17,366 nucleotides of DNA from Candidatus Taylorbacteria bacterium RIFCSPLOWO2_01_FULL_50_130 (GCA_001821155.1 MHSB01000005.1:1-17366); one strand, 5' to 3'. Positions 5,653 to 13,209 are shown, counted from the stretch's first letter. The notes: a model not told the origin generated them from the letters alone. A program made the numbers and translations.

Positions 5653-7473
5653 TTAGTGATTAGCGGGGGACGCTTCCTCCGCCACCGCGGAATCCTCCGC
5701 CACCAGTTCCGCCACCGGGAAGACCGGGGATTGCTGTTGAGTAGGCTGGGTGGCGGTTGGCTGAATGGTTCTCGTTACAATTACATCTCCTTCCTTAAGG
5801 CCACTCATAATTTCGGTAAATTCATCGCTTGCAGTTCCGATTTCAACCGGCTGACGGCGGGGAGAATTTTTAAGGATTGCCCCAGTAGTATTTGCGGCAA
5901 GAGCTATACTGCGATCATCGCCATCAACAATTTCCACATAACTCGTCCCGCCCTGCGATTTCACCGCCGAGTTTGGAACGAGAAGAACATTCGGTTTTGC
6001 TTCGGTAATAACTGCGGCTGATACGCTCATTGCGGTTTTTATCCGATCATCCTGCGTGTCAAAACCGATTTTGACGGTGTAGGTGACAACGCCTTGCGAG
6101 ACAGTTCCCACTGCATCTACTTCAGCAACCTGCCCTGTTATGGTAAGGTCTGGAACCGCGTCAAAAGTGAGCGTGACTTTTTGGCCGGCTTTGACTTTGG
6201 CAACATCGATTTCATTCAAAGAAATCTCTGCAATCTTTTGTTTAGTGACAAGGGTAGCGACAGCTGCTCCTGCTGAAGCGGTATCTCCTTTTTTGGCGTT
6301 GACTTTTGCGATGACACCGGCAAATGGAGCGCGGACATAATGATCAGCCAAAGTTTGTTTTGCGGTAATCAGAGCATCTTCTCTCTGTTGAATGGTTATT
6401 TTCTTGGCGCGGATATCAAGGTCGTCCGGCCCTTCTTTTGTTTTTGCGAGGGATAGCTCGCGTTCTTTAATAGTAGTGTCGACGTCTACGATTGCTTCAC
6501 GCGAATCTTTAAGAGAACGTTCTATGGAAAGAAGGCCTACAAGCAGGCTGTTGGTTTTACTCGTATACGAGCTGATATTTGACTGAAGGAAGGAGACTGC
6601 GGAGGGAATAATTAAATGGCGAAGTTCCATAGCATCCTGCACAAAGTCAATAAAGTTATCTGTTGCTTTTATCGCTTCGGCAATGAGCGCTATCGCATCA
6701 TATGTTTCTCTAATGAGCGCCTCTATCGTTTGTACGTCTGATGTCCGCGAGGAAAGTTTATAAGAATCAAAGTTCTTTGCGTACGCGGCGCGGGCCTTGT
6801 TGTAAGAAGTATAGACGTCGTCCTTATAGCGAATGCCTTTACTCCGTTCATCGTTCTGTTCGGAGGTTTGATTGATGTACCATGTAATATTGTCCTGGTT
6901 TGCATCAATGGTTTTGGCGAAAAGCGCGCTCTCGAGCCCTCCCATAATGCCAGGAAGGTCGAGAAATGCGTTTGAAACGGAATTGAATCCATCCTCATAC
7001 GCCTTTTTGACATTATCCTCGGCCTTCTGTTTTGACTTTTTGGCTTGATCCAGAGAATTTTCGGCCTGAAGCAATGTGAGTTCATCAAGCGGTTCAAGCG
7101 CTTTGTCCAATTCCAGCTTGGCGGTTTCCAAGCTTGTTTCGGCATCGCGAACCGCGCGTTCAGCATCTCTTGCGTCAATCGCCGCCAAAGTCGCTCCCGT
7201 ACCAACCTCCTGTCCCAGCTTCGCATATACAGCGGTTATTTCTCCGCTTGCCTTTGGTTTTACATCCACTTGGTTGGAAGCGGATACTTGGCCGCTTCCA
7301 GAAATGGAAACAATAAGAGTACCATTTTGAACCTGCGCGGTGGCGTAGCGGATTGCGCCATTACTGCTGAATAAATTTCCGAAGCCCCAATAACCAATAC
7401 CGGCAATCAGCAAGAATGCGATGCCTGAGGTAAATTTACGTTTTTTTATTTGTGTGAATAATTTTGAAATCAT
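5653..7473 (-). CDS. MacA/HlyD-like membrane-fusion adaptor with long helical insert
   Basis: The 606-residue protein has an N-terminal membrane anchor (about 17-34). The first half of a barrel/lipoyl domain follows (SGSGQVSASNQVDVKPKASG), then a long alpha-helical region (about 110-365). The lipoyl domain closes at HYVRAPFAGVIAKVNAKKGD, followed by the beta-barrel and membrane-proximal domains (NEIDVAKVKAGQKVTLTFDA, LLVPNSAVKS) and a Thr/Gln-rich tail. The helical part is about 250 residues, longer than in classical MacA; the central piece (from about 165, AFLDLPGIMGGLESALF) may be an extra helical subdomain. It lies directly upstream of the ATPase. In diderm MacAB this subunit links permease and TolC. 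CPR cells are thought to have one membrane, so here it probably works on the outer face without TolC. Confidence 0.9.
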   Translation of the reverse strand: MISKLFTQIKKRKFTSGIAFLLIAGIGYWGFGNLFSSNGAIRYATAQVQNGTLIVSISGSGQVSASNQVDVKPKASGEITAVYAKLGQEVGTGATLAAIDARDAERAVRDAETSLETAKLELDKALEPLDELTLLQAENSLDQAKKSKQKAEDNVKKAYEDGFNSVSNAFLDLPGIMGGLESALFAKTIDANQDNITWYINQTSEQNDERSKGIRYKDDVYTSYNKARAAYAKNFDSYKLSSRTSDVQTIEALIRETYDAIALIAEAIKATDNFIDFVQDAMELRHLIIPSAVSFLQSNISSYTSKTNSLLVGLLSIERSLKDSREAIVDVDTTIKERELSLAKTKEGPDDLDIRAKKITIQQREDALITAKQTLADHYVRAPFAGVIAKVNAKKGDTASAGAAVATLVTKQKIAEISLNEIDVAKVKAGQKVTLTFDAVPDLTITGQVAEVDAVGTVSQGVVTYTVKIGFDTQDDRIKTAMSVSAAVITEAKPNVLLVPNSAVKSQGGTSYVEIVDGDDRSIALAANTTGAILKNSPRRQPVEIGTASDEFTEIMSGLKEGDVIVTRTIQPTATQPTQQQSPVFPVAELVAEDSAVAEEASPANH

Positions 7474-7475
7474 AA

Positions 7476-8027
7476 TTAAAAGAAAGGAATCGAGCGGGAG
7501 CGTTTATACGGCAATCCTTTTGCTTCTCCGCCAAAGACCCGTATCAACTTGGCCTCGATCTGTCCCTCTTCGTTAGGAGAGCCGATGATAACCACGCGAT
7601 CGCCAACCTTCAGCCCGTCCTTAATCGTTTCTCGACCTTTTGTGATTGTAGTGTCTTCAGCGGTAATGATCACTTTTTCTACATTCTCGCGGCCCTTGAC
7701 CACAAAGCCGTTGTCTTTGATTTCAATAATTTCTCCGAACGCGCCGTGACCGCCGATAAAGTCACCGGCCGGGAATCTTTGCCAATCACCCAAGAATCCG
7801 CCTCGGGGGCCAGCGAAGTTTTTATGATAATTATCCGCCCAACGATAAGAGTATCTGGCCTTGAGCGTACCGACCTTAACGCCGGCGCCGAAAACCAGGA
7901 CAAGAATCACGAAACCGGCGAGTCCGATAATGACCCATTTAAGAACATCGCGATTCTGAAAGAATTTTTTTACCTGCCCCGTTGCGATGCGAAGCATCTG
8001 CTTCGGGGTTGTTTTTTCTTCATTCAT
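7476..8027 (-). CDS. DUF5666-like single-pass membrane protein
   Basis: The 183-residue protein has a cytoplasmic N-terminus of about 30 residues, one TM segment (about 31-52, WVIIGLAGFVILVLVFGAGV), an aromatic/Gly linker (RYSYRWADNYHKNFAGPRGG) and a beta domain: FGEIIEIKDNGFVVKG, VEKVIITAEDTTITKG, DGLKVGDRVVIIG and EGQIEAKLIRVF. The strand order matches the DUF5666-like domain encoded at 3179-3628, so the operon carries two such proteins, one on each side of the exporter genes. The spacing to both neighbours is 2-4 bases, indicating strict co-transcription. Its role is unknown; accessory or sensing function at the outer face is inference. Confidence 0.7.
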   Translation of the reverse strand: MNEEKTTPKQMLRIATGQVKKFFQNRDVLKWVIIGLAGFVILVLVFGAGVKVGTLKARYSYRWADNYHKNFAGPRGGFLGDWQRFPAGDFIGGHGAFGEIIEIKDNGFVVKGRENVEKVIITAEDTTITKGRETIKDGLKVGDRVVIIGSPNEEGQIEAKLIRVFGGEAKGLPYKRSRSIPFF

Positions 8028-8031
8028 ATTT

Positions 8032-8457
8032 CTAAGCTAATTGTCCCGTGTGTAGGAGATAGTCGACCAGCAATCTCTTTTTGTAAAGAAACAGACGCAA
8101 GGTAAAGATTGCCAAAATCATGTTTATGGTAAATAAGACAATTCCCATAACCGGCAATGATTCGGCAATGGTCATGGCAGAATCAGGCCATATTGAAAGG
8201 AAAGTTCCGAGGTCATTCATTGCAACTGATATAAACTGGAGAACCCCCGATTCGGCTATTTGCCCAGAAAACAATGTCCAAGAGAACGGCGCGGCAACGA
8301 GTGAGACTGTTAAAAGAGCCAGGAATCCAAACGCCAGCCTCTTGGAACTTCGCAGTTCCTGTTCACGCTTTATCGCAAGGAGAATGCGGTCAAAAAGCCC
8401 TGCCGGTGGCTTTGGCGGTTCAAGATGGGTAAAGAGTTTTTCGTAATCTTTGCGCAT
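8032..8457 (-). CDS. Small two- or three-TM membrane protein, possible anti-sigma factor
   Basis: The 141-residue protein starts MRKDYEKLFTHLEPPKPPAG. A charged N-terminal helix (about 8-40, GLFDRILLAIKREQELRSSK) is followed by TM segments at about 41-62, 70-90 (weak) and 95-125, and a short basic C-terminus. It lies directly after the ECF sigma gene, the usual place for a membrane anti-sigma factor. It has no cysteine, so it lacks the zinc-binding HxxxCxxC module of the ZAS anti-sigma domain. The anti-sigma role is an inference from position and topology. An upstream ATG at 8496 lies inside a strong hairpin and would add 13 residues; I reject it as the start. Confidence 0.65.
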   Translation of the reverse strand: MRKDYEKLFTHLEPPKPPAGLFDRILLAIKREQELRSSKRLAFGFLALLTVSLVAAPFSWTLFSGQIAESGVLQFISVAMNDLGTFLSIWPDSAMTIAESLPVMGIVLFTINMILAIFTLRLFLYKKRLLVDYLLHTGQLA

Positions 8458-8482
8458 GGTTTTTGCCTTATTTACTAGTACG

Positions 8483-8514
8483 ACAAAGGGATGCATTTTT
8501 GTGCATCCCTTTGT
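8483..8514. promoter_or_regulatory. 13-bp stem hairpin between sigma gene and the next gene
   Basis: Arms ACAAAGGGATGCA and TGCATCCCTTTGT pair perfectly around a six-base loop, 24 bases after the sigma stop and 25 bases before the next start. No T-tract follows on the operon strand, so it is probably an attenuator or RNA-processing stem that sets the ratio of sigma factor to downstream proteins. Confidence 0.5.
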
Positions 8515-8537
8515 TTGGTAAGTAATTTTTACGATTT

Positions 8538-9104
8538 TTAAGTGAGCAACTCTTTGAGTTTGATGAGGGCTCTTCGGTGGCGCGATGTGATGGTATGAAG
8601 CGGTTCGTCAAGAGATTCGGCAATTTCTCGAAAATTAAAGTGGTCGTTATAGCGCAAGAATAAAACCATGCGGTATTTAGGCGACAGTTTCTCCATAGCC
8701 AATGTAAGTATTTGCGCCATTCCGGCTTTCTCTAAAAGTTCTTGGGGAAGCGGACATGGGTCTGCAAGCGTTTCGGTGATAATATTTTCTCCATCTTCGT
8801 TTTCAAATTCAGAAAATGGAATCGCCTTTTTTCTCTTGAGGTGGTCAAGGGCGGTGTTTTTCGCAATAGAGAAAATCCAGGTCTTGAAATTCTTACTTTG
8901 ATCAAATCTCTTGATGTAGCGCCACACTTTCACAAAGACCTCTTGCGTTACATCATTCGCATCCCGTTCACCGCCCACATATCTACAGGTGAAAGAGTAT
9001 ATCGGCTTGAGATAACGTAAAACCAATGTTTCAAACGCTTTTTCGCCTCCGCAAAGATAATCAGCGACAAGTTGCGTATCGGAACGATTTTGCATACGTA
9101 TCAT
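8538..9104 (-). CDS. ECF-type RNA polymerase sigma factor
   Basis: The 188-residue protein has both domains of group 4 sigma factors and nothing else. Region 2 spans about 20-95, with DANDVTQEVFVKVWRYIKRF and the DNA-melting helix NFKTWIFSIAKNTALDHLKR. Region 4 spans about 130-186, with LSPKYRMVLFLRYNDHFNFR followed by EIAESLDEPLHTITSRHRRA, the helix-turn-helix that reads the -35 element. Regions 1 and 3 are absent. It is the first gene of the minus-strand exporter operon, so it probably controls this operon and perhaps itself. An alternative ATG at 9095 would remove three residues. The family is certain; the target promoter and the signal are unknown. Confidence 0.93.
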   Translation of the reverse strand: MIRMQNRSDTQLVADYLCGGEKAFETLVLRYLKPIYSFTCRYVGGERDANDVTQEVFVKVWRYIKRFDQSKNFKTWIFSIAKNTALDHLKRKKAIPFSEFENEDGENIITETLADPCPLPQELLEKAGMAQILTLAMEKLSPKYRMVLFLRYNDHFNFREIAESLDEPLHTITSRHRRALIKLKELLT

Positions 9105-9130
9105 ATGGGTAATTAAGGCGAAACGTAACC

Positions 9131-9160
9131 AAAATAGATGCTGGTAGACAGTTTGAACAA
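9131..9160 (-). promoter_or_regulatory. Candidate promoter of the sigma/exporter operon
   Basis: On the minus strand TTGTTC (9160-9155) and TATTTT (9136-9131) are 18 bases apart, 27 bases before the sigma-factor start. The match to the vegetative consensus is moderate. An ECF-type promoter could exist nearby, but no second copy of a motif in the window allows testing. Confidence 0.3.
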
Positions 9161-9328
9161 ATTGTCGTTGCGATGATTGAATCGATATTCCACTTCCTTA
9201 AGATACATCGGGAAATGATATTTGGAAACTCCGCGTAATTGTACAGAATATGTTTAGCGAAACTCCAGAAATCTTCTATCCCACGAAAAAATGTAAGTCG
9301 TATGGCTGTTTTTCTTTCTCTTTCCCTA

Positions 9329-9356
9329 GCTACACTTTACTTGGGTAAAGTGTAGC
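9329..9356. terminator. 12-bp stem hairpin, possible terminator of the large membrane-protein gene
   Basis: Arms GCTACACTTTAC and GTAAAGTGTAGC enclose TTGG. It lies 23 bases beyond the stop codon of the minus-strand gene ending at 9379. The minus-strand continuation is A/G-rich rather than T-rich, so it may act as a 3' stabilising stem. Confidence 0.4.
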
Positions 9357-9378
9357 GCGCGACTCTAGCTAACTTTGT

Positions 9379-10911
9379 CTAGTACGTTTCCACGCGATGC
9401 TCTTTGATGAACGAGAGCGAAGCGTCAAAAATACCGAGAAATGCCTTGAACGGCACCTCAACGAGAAAGTCCAAAAAAAGGACAAAGACGTTGATTGACG
9501 CGAATCTAATGCTAAACCAGCGCCCTGTTTGCACTATTGGGAAGACAAACAAATTCCAGACAAGCCCGAAGGTGCTTGGTTTCGTCCGGTCCGGCTCCCA
9601 GCGCCGCGCGCCGCGCCTGATACGCAGGCCAAAGTAACTCACAAGCGTTAGGAACACAAAAAAAAGCAGAATACTTACGACATTGAAATGAAGCGCGACA
9701 AGAGCCCACAGAATCGCTCCAAATGACGCCGCGAAAAGAAGAACATAAAAGCAGGCGACGAAGAAAAATGTCGTCGAGGAGCCCGGCGGGCGTATGAATA
9801 CTCGCTTCATTTCCTTGCCGTGCACGACGGCGGACACCCCGTCGATGACGCGTTCTACTCCTCTTTTTCCGCTTCCAACGAACATTACCATGGAAAGCAG
9901 AAGCGCCGGATGGAATACGGCGTTGGTCCCCAGCGCGAAATAGCTTACCGAACTTAAAATGAAGTACTCATATGGAAACTCAAGGAGGAGTCCAAGGGCA
10001 ATCTTGGTAAGTAGAAGATAAATGACCGCGCGCTTCCCGCTTTTACGCAATATGCTCTTCTGCTGACTCTGTTTCTTCTCAATGATGCCGCGCGAGATCT
10101 CGCGCAACTTTTCCTCGTCTTCAAACACGAGCTCCGCGCCTTTTCCGTAGGAGCGCAAGATTTCCAGGAGCACCGCATGATACAGCGAGTGATTTTTGAG
10201 CCGCGTGGAGACCGTCCACACCAATTGATTGAGGGTAACACTTTCTGCCGTCTTGAGAGCAAAGGACACCTGGCTTGAAATCCGCGAAAGTTTCTCATCG
10301 TTTACATCGTTTCTCACGACTTCCGGCACGAGGAACAGCAAAAGCGCGTAGAGCAGACCGGACTGATCCTCGGAGAGGAAACTCCTTCGGCAGGCGGCAT
10401 AGGTAATGAGCGATTGGTTTTTTATACTCCTATCCTGATACAGAACAAACGGCTCGCTTGAGCGGAAAAATGAATCCACGACAAGCTCGGTTACTCTGTC
10501 GGGATAGAGAAAGCGTTCAATCTCAATTGCCGCAAAGTCAAGTGAAAGAGACGTGGCAAGTCCTCCTTTTCCGAGAAATGTCCACTTGCGAATAATTTGA
10601 AGCAGTGGGGTGCTCTTTGCTTCCGGGACCTTATTGTTGGGAAGATAGCCGCTGCTCACGAGGTCGCGCAACAGCGCAATACCAACGTCCTGCGACGACT
10701 TCTCGAGGTAGAGCTGGCGGTTTACGATGCGCTTAATGGCGCTTCGCCGGATGAGATGATACTCTTTATAGTCCACAAGCGAGCGCACCTTTTCATACAT
10801 CGCGCCGAAACGGCCGGTGAGGTGTTCCACCGAAATAAACGGGCCAATCTCTTCGCCTGCCTCACTGTCTGGGGAAAGTCCGCAGAGTCGCTTCATCTCT
10901 TCGCTAACCAT
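9379..10911 (-). CDS. Large polytopic membrane protein of unknown function
   Basis: From the ATG at 10911 the protein has 510 residues. The N-terminal half (about 1-300) is soluble, mainly helical and charged, e.g. GRFGAMYEKVRSLVDYKEYH. The C-terminal half has about six hydrophobic segments, including KRAVIYLLLTKIALGLLLEF, TTFFFVACFYVLLFAASFGA with ILWALVALHF, and FASINVFVLFLDFLVEVPFK near the end. The last part resembles conserved hypothetical proteins I associate with Parcubacteria, but I cannot name a family. The frame stays open upstream to a TTG at 11097; those extra residues (rich in Ser, Arg, His, Cys) look non-coding, so I prefer 10911. No clear Shine-Dalgarno sequence is present. It follows the SWIB gene on the same strand. 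No function is claimed. Confidence 0.7.
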   Translation of the reverse strand: MVSEEMKRLCGLSPDSEAGEEIGPFISVEHLTGRFGAMYEKVRSLVDYKEYHLIRRSAIKRIVNRQLYLEKSSQDVGIALLRDLVSSGYLPNNKVPEAKSTPLLQIIRKWTFLGKGGLATSLSLDFAAIEIERFLYPDRVTELVVDSFFRSSEPFVLYQDRSIKNQSLITYAACRRSFLSEDQSGLLYALLLFLVPEVVRNDVNDEKLSRISSQVSFALKTAESVTLNQLVWTVSTRLKNHSLYHAVLLEILRSYGKGAELVFEDEEKLREISRGIIEKKQSQQKSILRKSGKRAVIYLLLTKIALGLLLEFPYEYFILSSVSYFALGTNAVFHPALLLSMVMFVGSGKRGVERVIDGVSAVVHGKEMKRVFIRPPGSSTTFFFVACFYVLLFAASFGAILWALVALHFNVVSILLFFVFLTLVSYFGLRIRRGARRWEPDRTKPSTFGLVWNLFVFPIVQTGRWFSIRFASINVFVLFLDFLVEVPFKAFLGIFDASLSFIKEHRVETY

Positions 10912-11121
10912 GATGGAGATATCGTTTAATGCGTGAGCAATGCTTCGGCCGCCGCAAACGCCAGAGCTGTGAAAAAACAACTGACAAAGGCGAGAAGTCA
11001 CATGTCTGACGAGCGGGCGGTGAGGAAAGCGGGAAATACGGTGCGTATTTCGAGATTTCCGAACCGTTCCTGAACAGCACGACACTTGACTTCGCAACCG
11101 TCAAGAATTTTTGGACAAGCC

Positions 11122-11376
11122 CTAGGAAAGGTGCGCGGCGACGAGCTTGGTCATCTCAAACATATTGACAGTGTTCTTCCCACCGAACACTTTTTTCAAG
11201 GCCGCGTCCGCATTAATATTGCGCTTATTCGAGGGGTCCTGAAGATTCTTCGCTTTGATATATTCCCACAATTTTTTCACGACCTCTGAGCGCGGCATCG
11301 GTCCCTTGCCGACAACGACCGCGAGGTCCGCGCTCACATTGAGCGGCTTCATAAAGGCAGTATTTGCTTTTGACAT
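11122..11376 (-). CDS. SWIB/MDM2-domain protein
   Basis: The 84-residue protein is a single SWIB domain: FMKPLNVSADLAVVVGKGPM leading into PRSEVVKKLWEYIKAKNLQD (about 28-47), then PSNKRNINADAALKKVFGGK and NTVNMFEMTKLVAAHL. These are the family's signature blocks (LWxYIKxxNLQDP.NKR.I..D..L..vFg...v.Mfem). In eukaryotes SWIB occurs in chromatin remodellers and MDM2. Stand-alone bacterial members occur mainly in Chlamydiae and some other lineages, including CPR; DNA-associated or topology-related roles have been proposed, but none can be shown here. A minus-strand terminator (11421-11452) lies just upstream, so it likely has its own promoter. Confidence 0.92.
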   Translation of the reverse strand: MSKANTAFMKPLNVSADLAVVVGKGPMPRSEVVKKLWEYIKAKNLQDPSNKRNINADAALKKVFGGKNTVNMFEMTKLVAAHLS

Positions 11377-11420
11377 ACGTGTAACGGCTACTAAGTAATG
11401 GAATTAGTCTAGCACAGACG

Positions 11421-11452
11421 CAAAAAACTGCCATCCGCACGCGGATGGCAGT
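11421..11452 (-). terminator. Intrinsic terminator
   Basis: On the minus strand the stem ACTGCCATCCGC/GCGGATGGCAGT is followed at once by TTTTTTGCG. This is a classical Rho-independent terminator and most likely ends the transcript carrying the protease-fold gene (stop at 11612), leaving about 160 bases of 3' untranslated RNA. Confidence 0.8.
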
Positions 11453-11611
11453 AAACTTCGTTACTTTGCCGCTGGGTATCAAACCCTATGGCAGGTTGAT
11501 TGAGCCCGTCCTGCTGGAAGCGGGGCTTCAAACGGAATTCGCTTCGCTTGCCCAGCCAAGCGCCAAGGACACGGGGCATTCATGTAATGAGGTAAAAGCG
11601 ATTTCAAGCTC

Positions 11612-12274
11612 CTAAACAGAGGATTCTGCAAATTCCATAACCTCCCTCCCCGGCAGGGCGTATACTTTTGGGAAAGAGGACTCCCGGGAACCGGTCTCAA
11701 AAAAAGGATCCTTTTCCCCAAGGGCAAGGCCCATGAATGTTCCGTCGGTACTCCATACTCCCCCGCCTATAAGCCCCATGGGCGCGTTCGGCCTAATGTT
11801 CCACGACTCCTCAAGACGCTTCATTACTTCAATACCATAGAGCGTGCTTCCCACATGGACTTGCAAAGCATCCGCGTCAGTACAGACGACGAGGAGAGGA
11901 TGACCAATTTCTCCCATTTTCCCCACCTTTGGATCCGGCGAAGAAGTTAGCAACGCGAGGCGCTTCGCCGAGGAAAGCGCGCGTGATGATGGCAAAAGTT
12001 CCGCCAAATTTCTCCTGGAATCCCGGCGAGTCACAAACGCGGGAATGTCTGCCCCGTTCTTGAAGCGGACGGCGACTTCGCTCTCGTTTGCCACAAGCAA
12101 AAGTGAAGTGATGACTCTGTCCGCGACAATCGCGCCGGCTCCGATTGTGACGGACGTTCGTACGCGCACGGTGCGACCAATTGCCGTCATAATTGTCGAA
12201 ACAATTCCCGGAGAATCTATGCCGGAAGATGCGACGGTGGCTTTTGTTCGGGTGAATAAGAAAACTTTGTTCAT
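11612..12274 (-). CDS. Trypsin/HtrA-fold protein lacking the catalytic triad (pseudoprotease)
   Basis: The 220-residue protein follows the two-barrel HtrA pattern. TIGAGAIVADRVITSLLLVA (44-62) aligns with the barrel 1 block ending 'LTNAHVV'; RRDSRRNLAELLP (83-95) with 'DPRTDLALLK'; and APMGLIGGGVWSTDGTFMGL (164-183) with 'PGNSGGPLFNLDGEVVGI'. In this alignment the catalytic His is Leu59, Asp is Asn89 and Ser is Ile169, while the framing glycines and the DG turn are kept. No PDZ domain and no clear signal peptide are present. The ATG at 12274 is preceded by AGGGGAG seven bases away, so the 17 upstream in-frame codons are excluded. The fold is my inference from the motif spacing. If right, the protein cannot be a serine protease and may bind peptides or a partner. 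Confidence 0.6.
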   Translation of the reverse strand: MNKVFLFTRTKATVASSGIDSPGIVSTIMTAIGRTVRVRTSVTIGAGAIVADRVITSLLLVANESEVAVRFKNGADIPAFVTRRDSRRNLAELLPSSRALSSAKRLALLTSSPDPKVGKMGEIGHPLLVVCTDADALQVHVGSTLYGIEVMKRLEESWNIRPNAPMGLIGGGVWSTDGTFMGLALGEKDPFFETGSRESSFPKVYALPGREVMEFAESSV

Positions 12275-12312
12275 TTTTCTCCCCTCTGTTCGGTTTTCAG
12301 CGTCTAAAATCA

Positions 12313-12340
12313 ATACTACCCGCAAAAGTTAAAGACGCAA
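12313..12340 (-). promoter_or_regulatory. Candidate promoter of the protease-fold gene
   Basis: TTGCGT (12340-12335) and TAGTAT (12318-12313) on the minus strand are 16 bases apart, 38 bases before the start codon. The match is moderate. Confidence 0.35.
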
Positions 12341-12416
12341 GCGGAACATGCGGGAAGTCGCGGCGCGAAAATTGACATGAAGAATGAAGAGAGAAGATTC
12401 ACTCTTCGGTGAAAAA

Positions 12417-13088
12417 TTAGCGATTCGGCCGCCCTCCTTTGCCTCCTGCGCTTCTGGAGAAATAGGCGACAAGGCCGTCATACATTGCCTGGGCTTCTAT
12501 ATGTACTCGGGTGCTCGTCGCGCCGATCTGGTAGTTGAGGAAATCGCAGGCGGCGACTATATTGGTGATGAAATACGATTCCGTAAGGATGCCGGGAAGA
12601 CTTCCATACACAGTCATTCCATAACCGTCACTCTTGATTCCCTTATCAGGAAGTCCAAGCGCTGAAACAAGAGACGGGTGAATGTACTGCGCAAATGCTT
12701 TGTCATTCTTTTGCGTCACAAAACTCTGGGTGTAATCGGTGGACGTATTCAACGAACCGTTGTGATGAATTGATATGAGTACGTCCGAACCCGCCCGTTC
12801 GGCATCGGCAACCCGGTCGCTCCTCGATGAAAGTTGCGCCACCTCGTAGCCAAGTCCGCCAGCGGCGTCAATCTGCGCCTTGAGTAGCGTTCTGACGGCG
12901 AGGTTGACATCCGCCTCAAGAGCTGCCGTTTCGCCACAGTACCCCACCGCCCCCGTTTCCCCTCCGCCGTGTCCAGCATCAAGCGCAATGACCTTCCCCT
13001 CAATTGGGGAAACGGCTCCGGTTGGAGATGCAACGAAGACGAAGATGGTCAGCGCAAAAAAAGACAACATAAAAGTTTTTCCTTTCAT
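12417..13088 (-). CDS. Secreted N-acetylmuramoyl-L-alanine amidase (Amidase_3)
   Basis: The 223-residue protein begins with a signal peptide (MKGKTFMLSFFALTIFVFVA, then SPTGAVSP). The zinc amidase domain fills the rest: VIALDAGHGG (His40), GETAALEADVNLAV (Glu58), DVLISIHHNG (His108) and ILTESYFITN (Glu170). These are the three zinc ligands and the catalytic glutamate of Amidase_3 enzymes, which cut the bond between MurNAc and the stem peptide. No SH3 or other wall-binding domain is attached. Residue Cys51 (GYCGET) is unusual in a short loop. Codons upstream of 13088 are open to 13289, but the signal peptide fixes the start. A TATACT box lies about 43 bases upstream (near 13132). It probably remodels or cleaves peptidoglycan during division or host contact; the second is speculation. 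Confidence 0.9.
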   Translation of the reverse strand: MKGKTFMLSFFALTIFVFVASPTGAVSPIEGKVIALDAGHGGGETGAVGYCGETAALEADVNLAVRTLLKAQIDAAGGLGYEVAQLSSRSDRVADAERAGSDVLISIHHNGSLNTSTDYTQSFVTQKNDKAFAQYIHPSLVSALGLPDKGIKSDGYGMTVYGSLPGILTESYFITNIVAACDFLNYQIGATSTRVHIEAQAMYDGLVAYFSRSAGGKGGRPNR

Positions 13089-13181
13089 ATGCTTGAAGTT
13101 AGCCGGTAGAAACCGACGGTGTTCGGGTACAGTATAGCATAATGATTCGGAGGGCAGGTAGCGAAAAGCATGGAAGTCGGC

Positions 13182-13209
13182 TTGGCTTGTTTCTATTTCC
13201 TTGTATAAT
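13182..13209 (+). promoter_or_regulatory. Promoter of the 98-residue protein gene
   Basis: TTGGCT (13182-13187) and a perfect TATAAT (13204-13209) are 16 bases apart. The predicted leader (about 13216-13303) contains the hairpin CTCTTTG/CAAAGAG (13221-13244). Confidence 0.65.

Noticed and set aside
11453..11611. SRP RNA or another small RNA in the gap
   Set aside because: The conserved SRP core (GGTCAGG...GGAAGGAAGCA-like) is absent and no closed fold is evident.
11479..11727. Minus-strand open frame of 82 codons downstream of and overlapping the protease-fold gene
   Set aside because: Pro/Arg/Leu-rich shadow composition and no ribosome site; treated as 3' untranslated sequence before the terminator.
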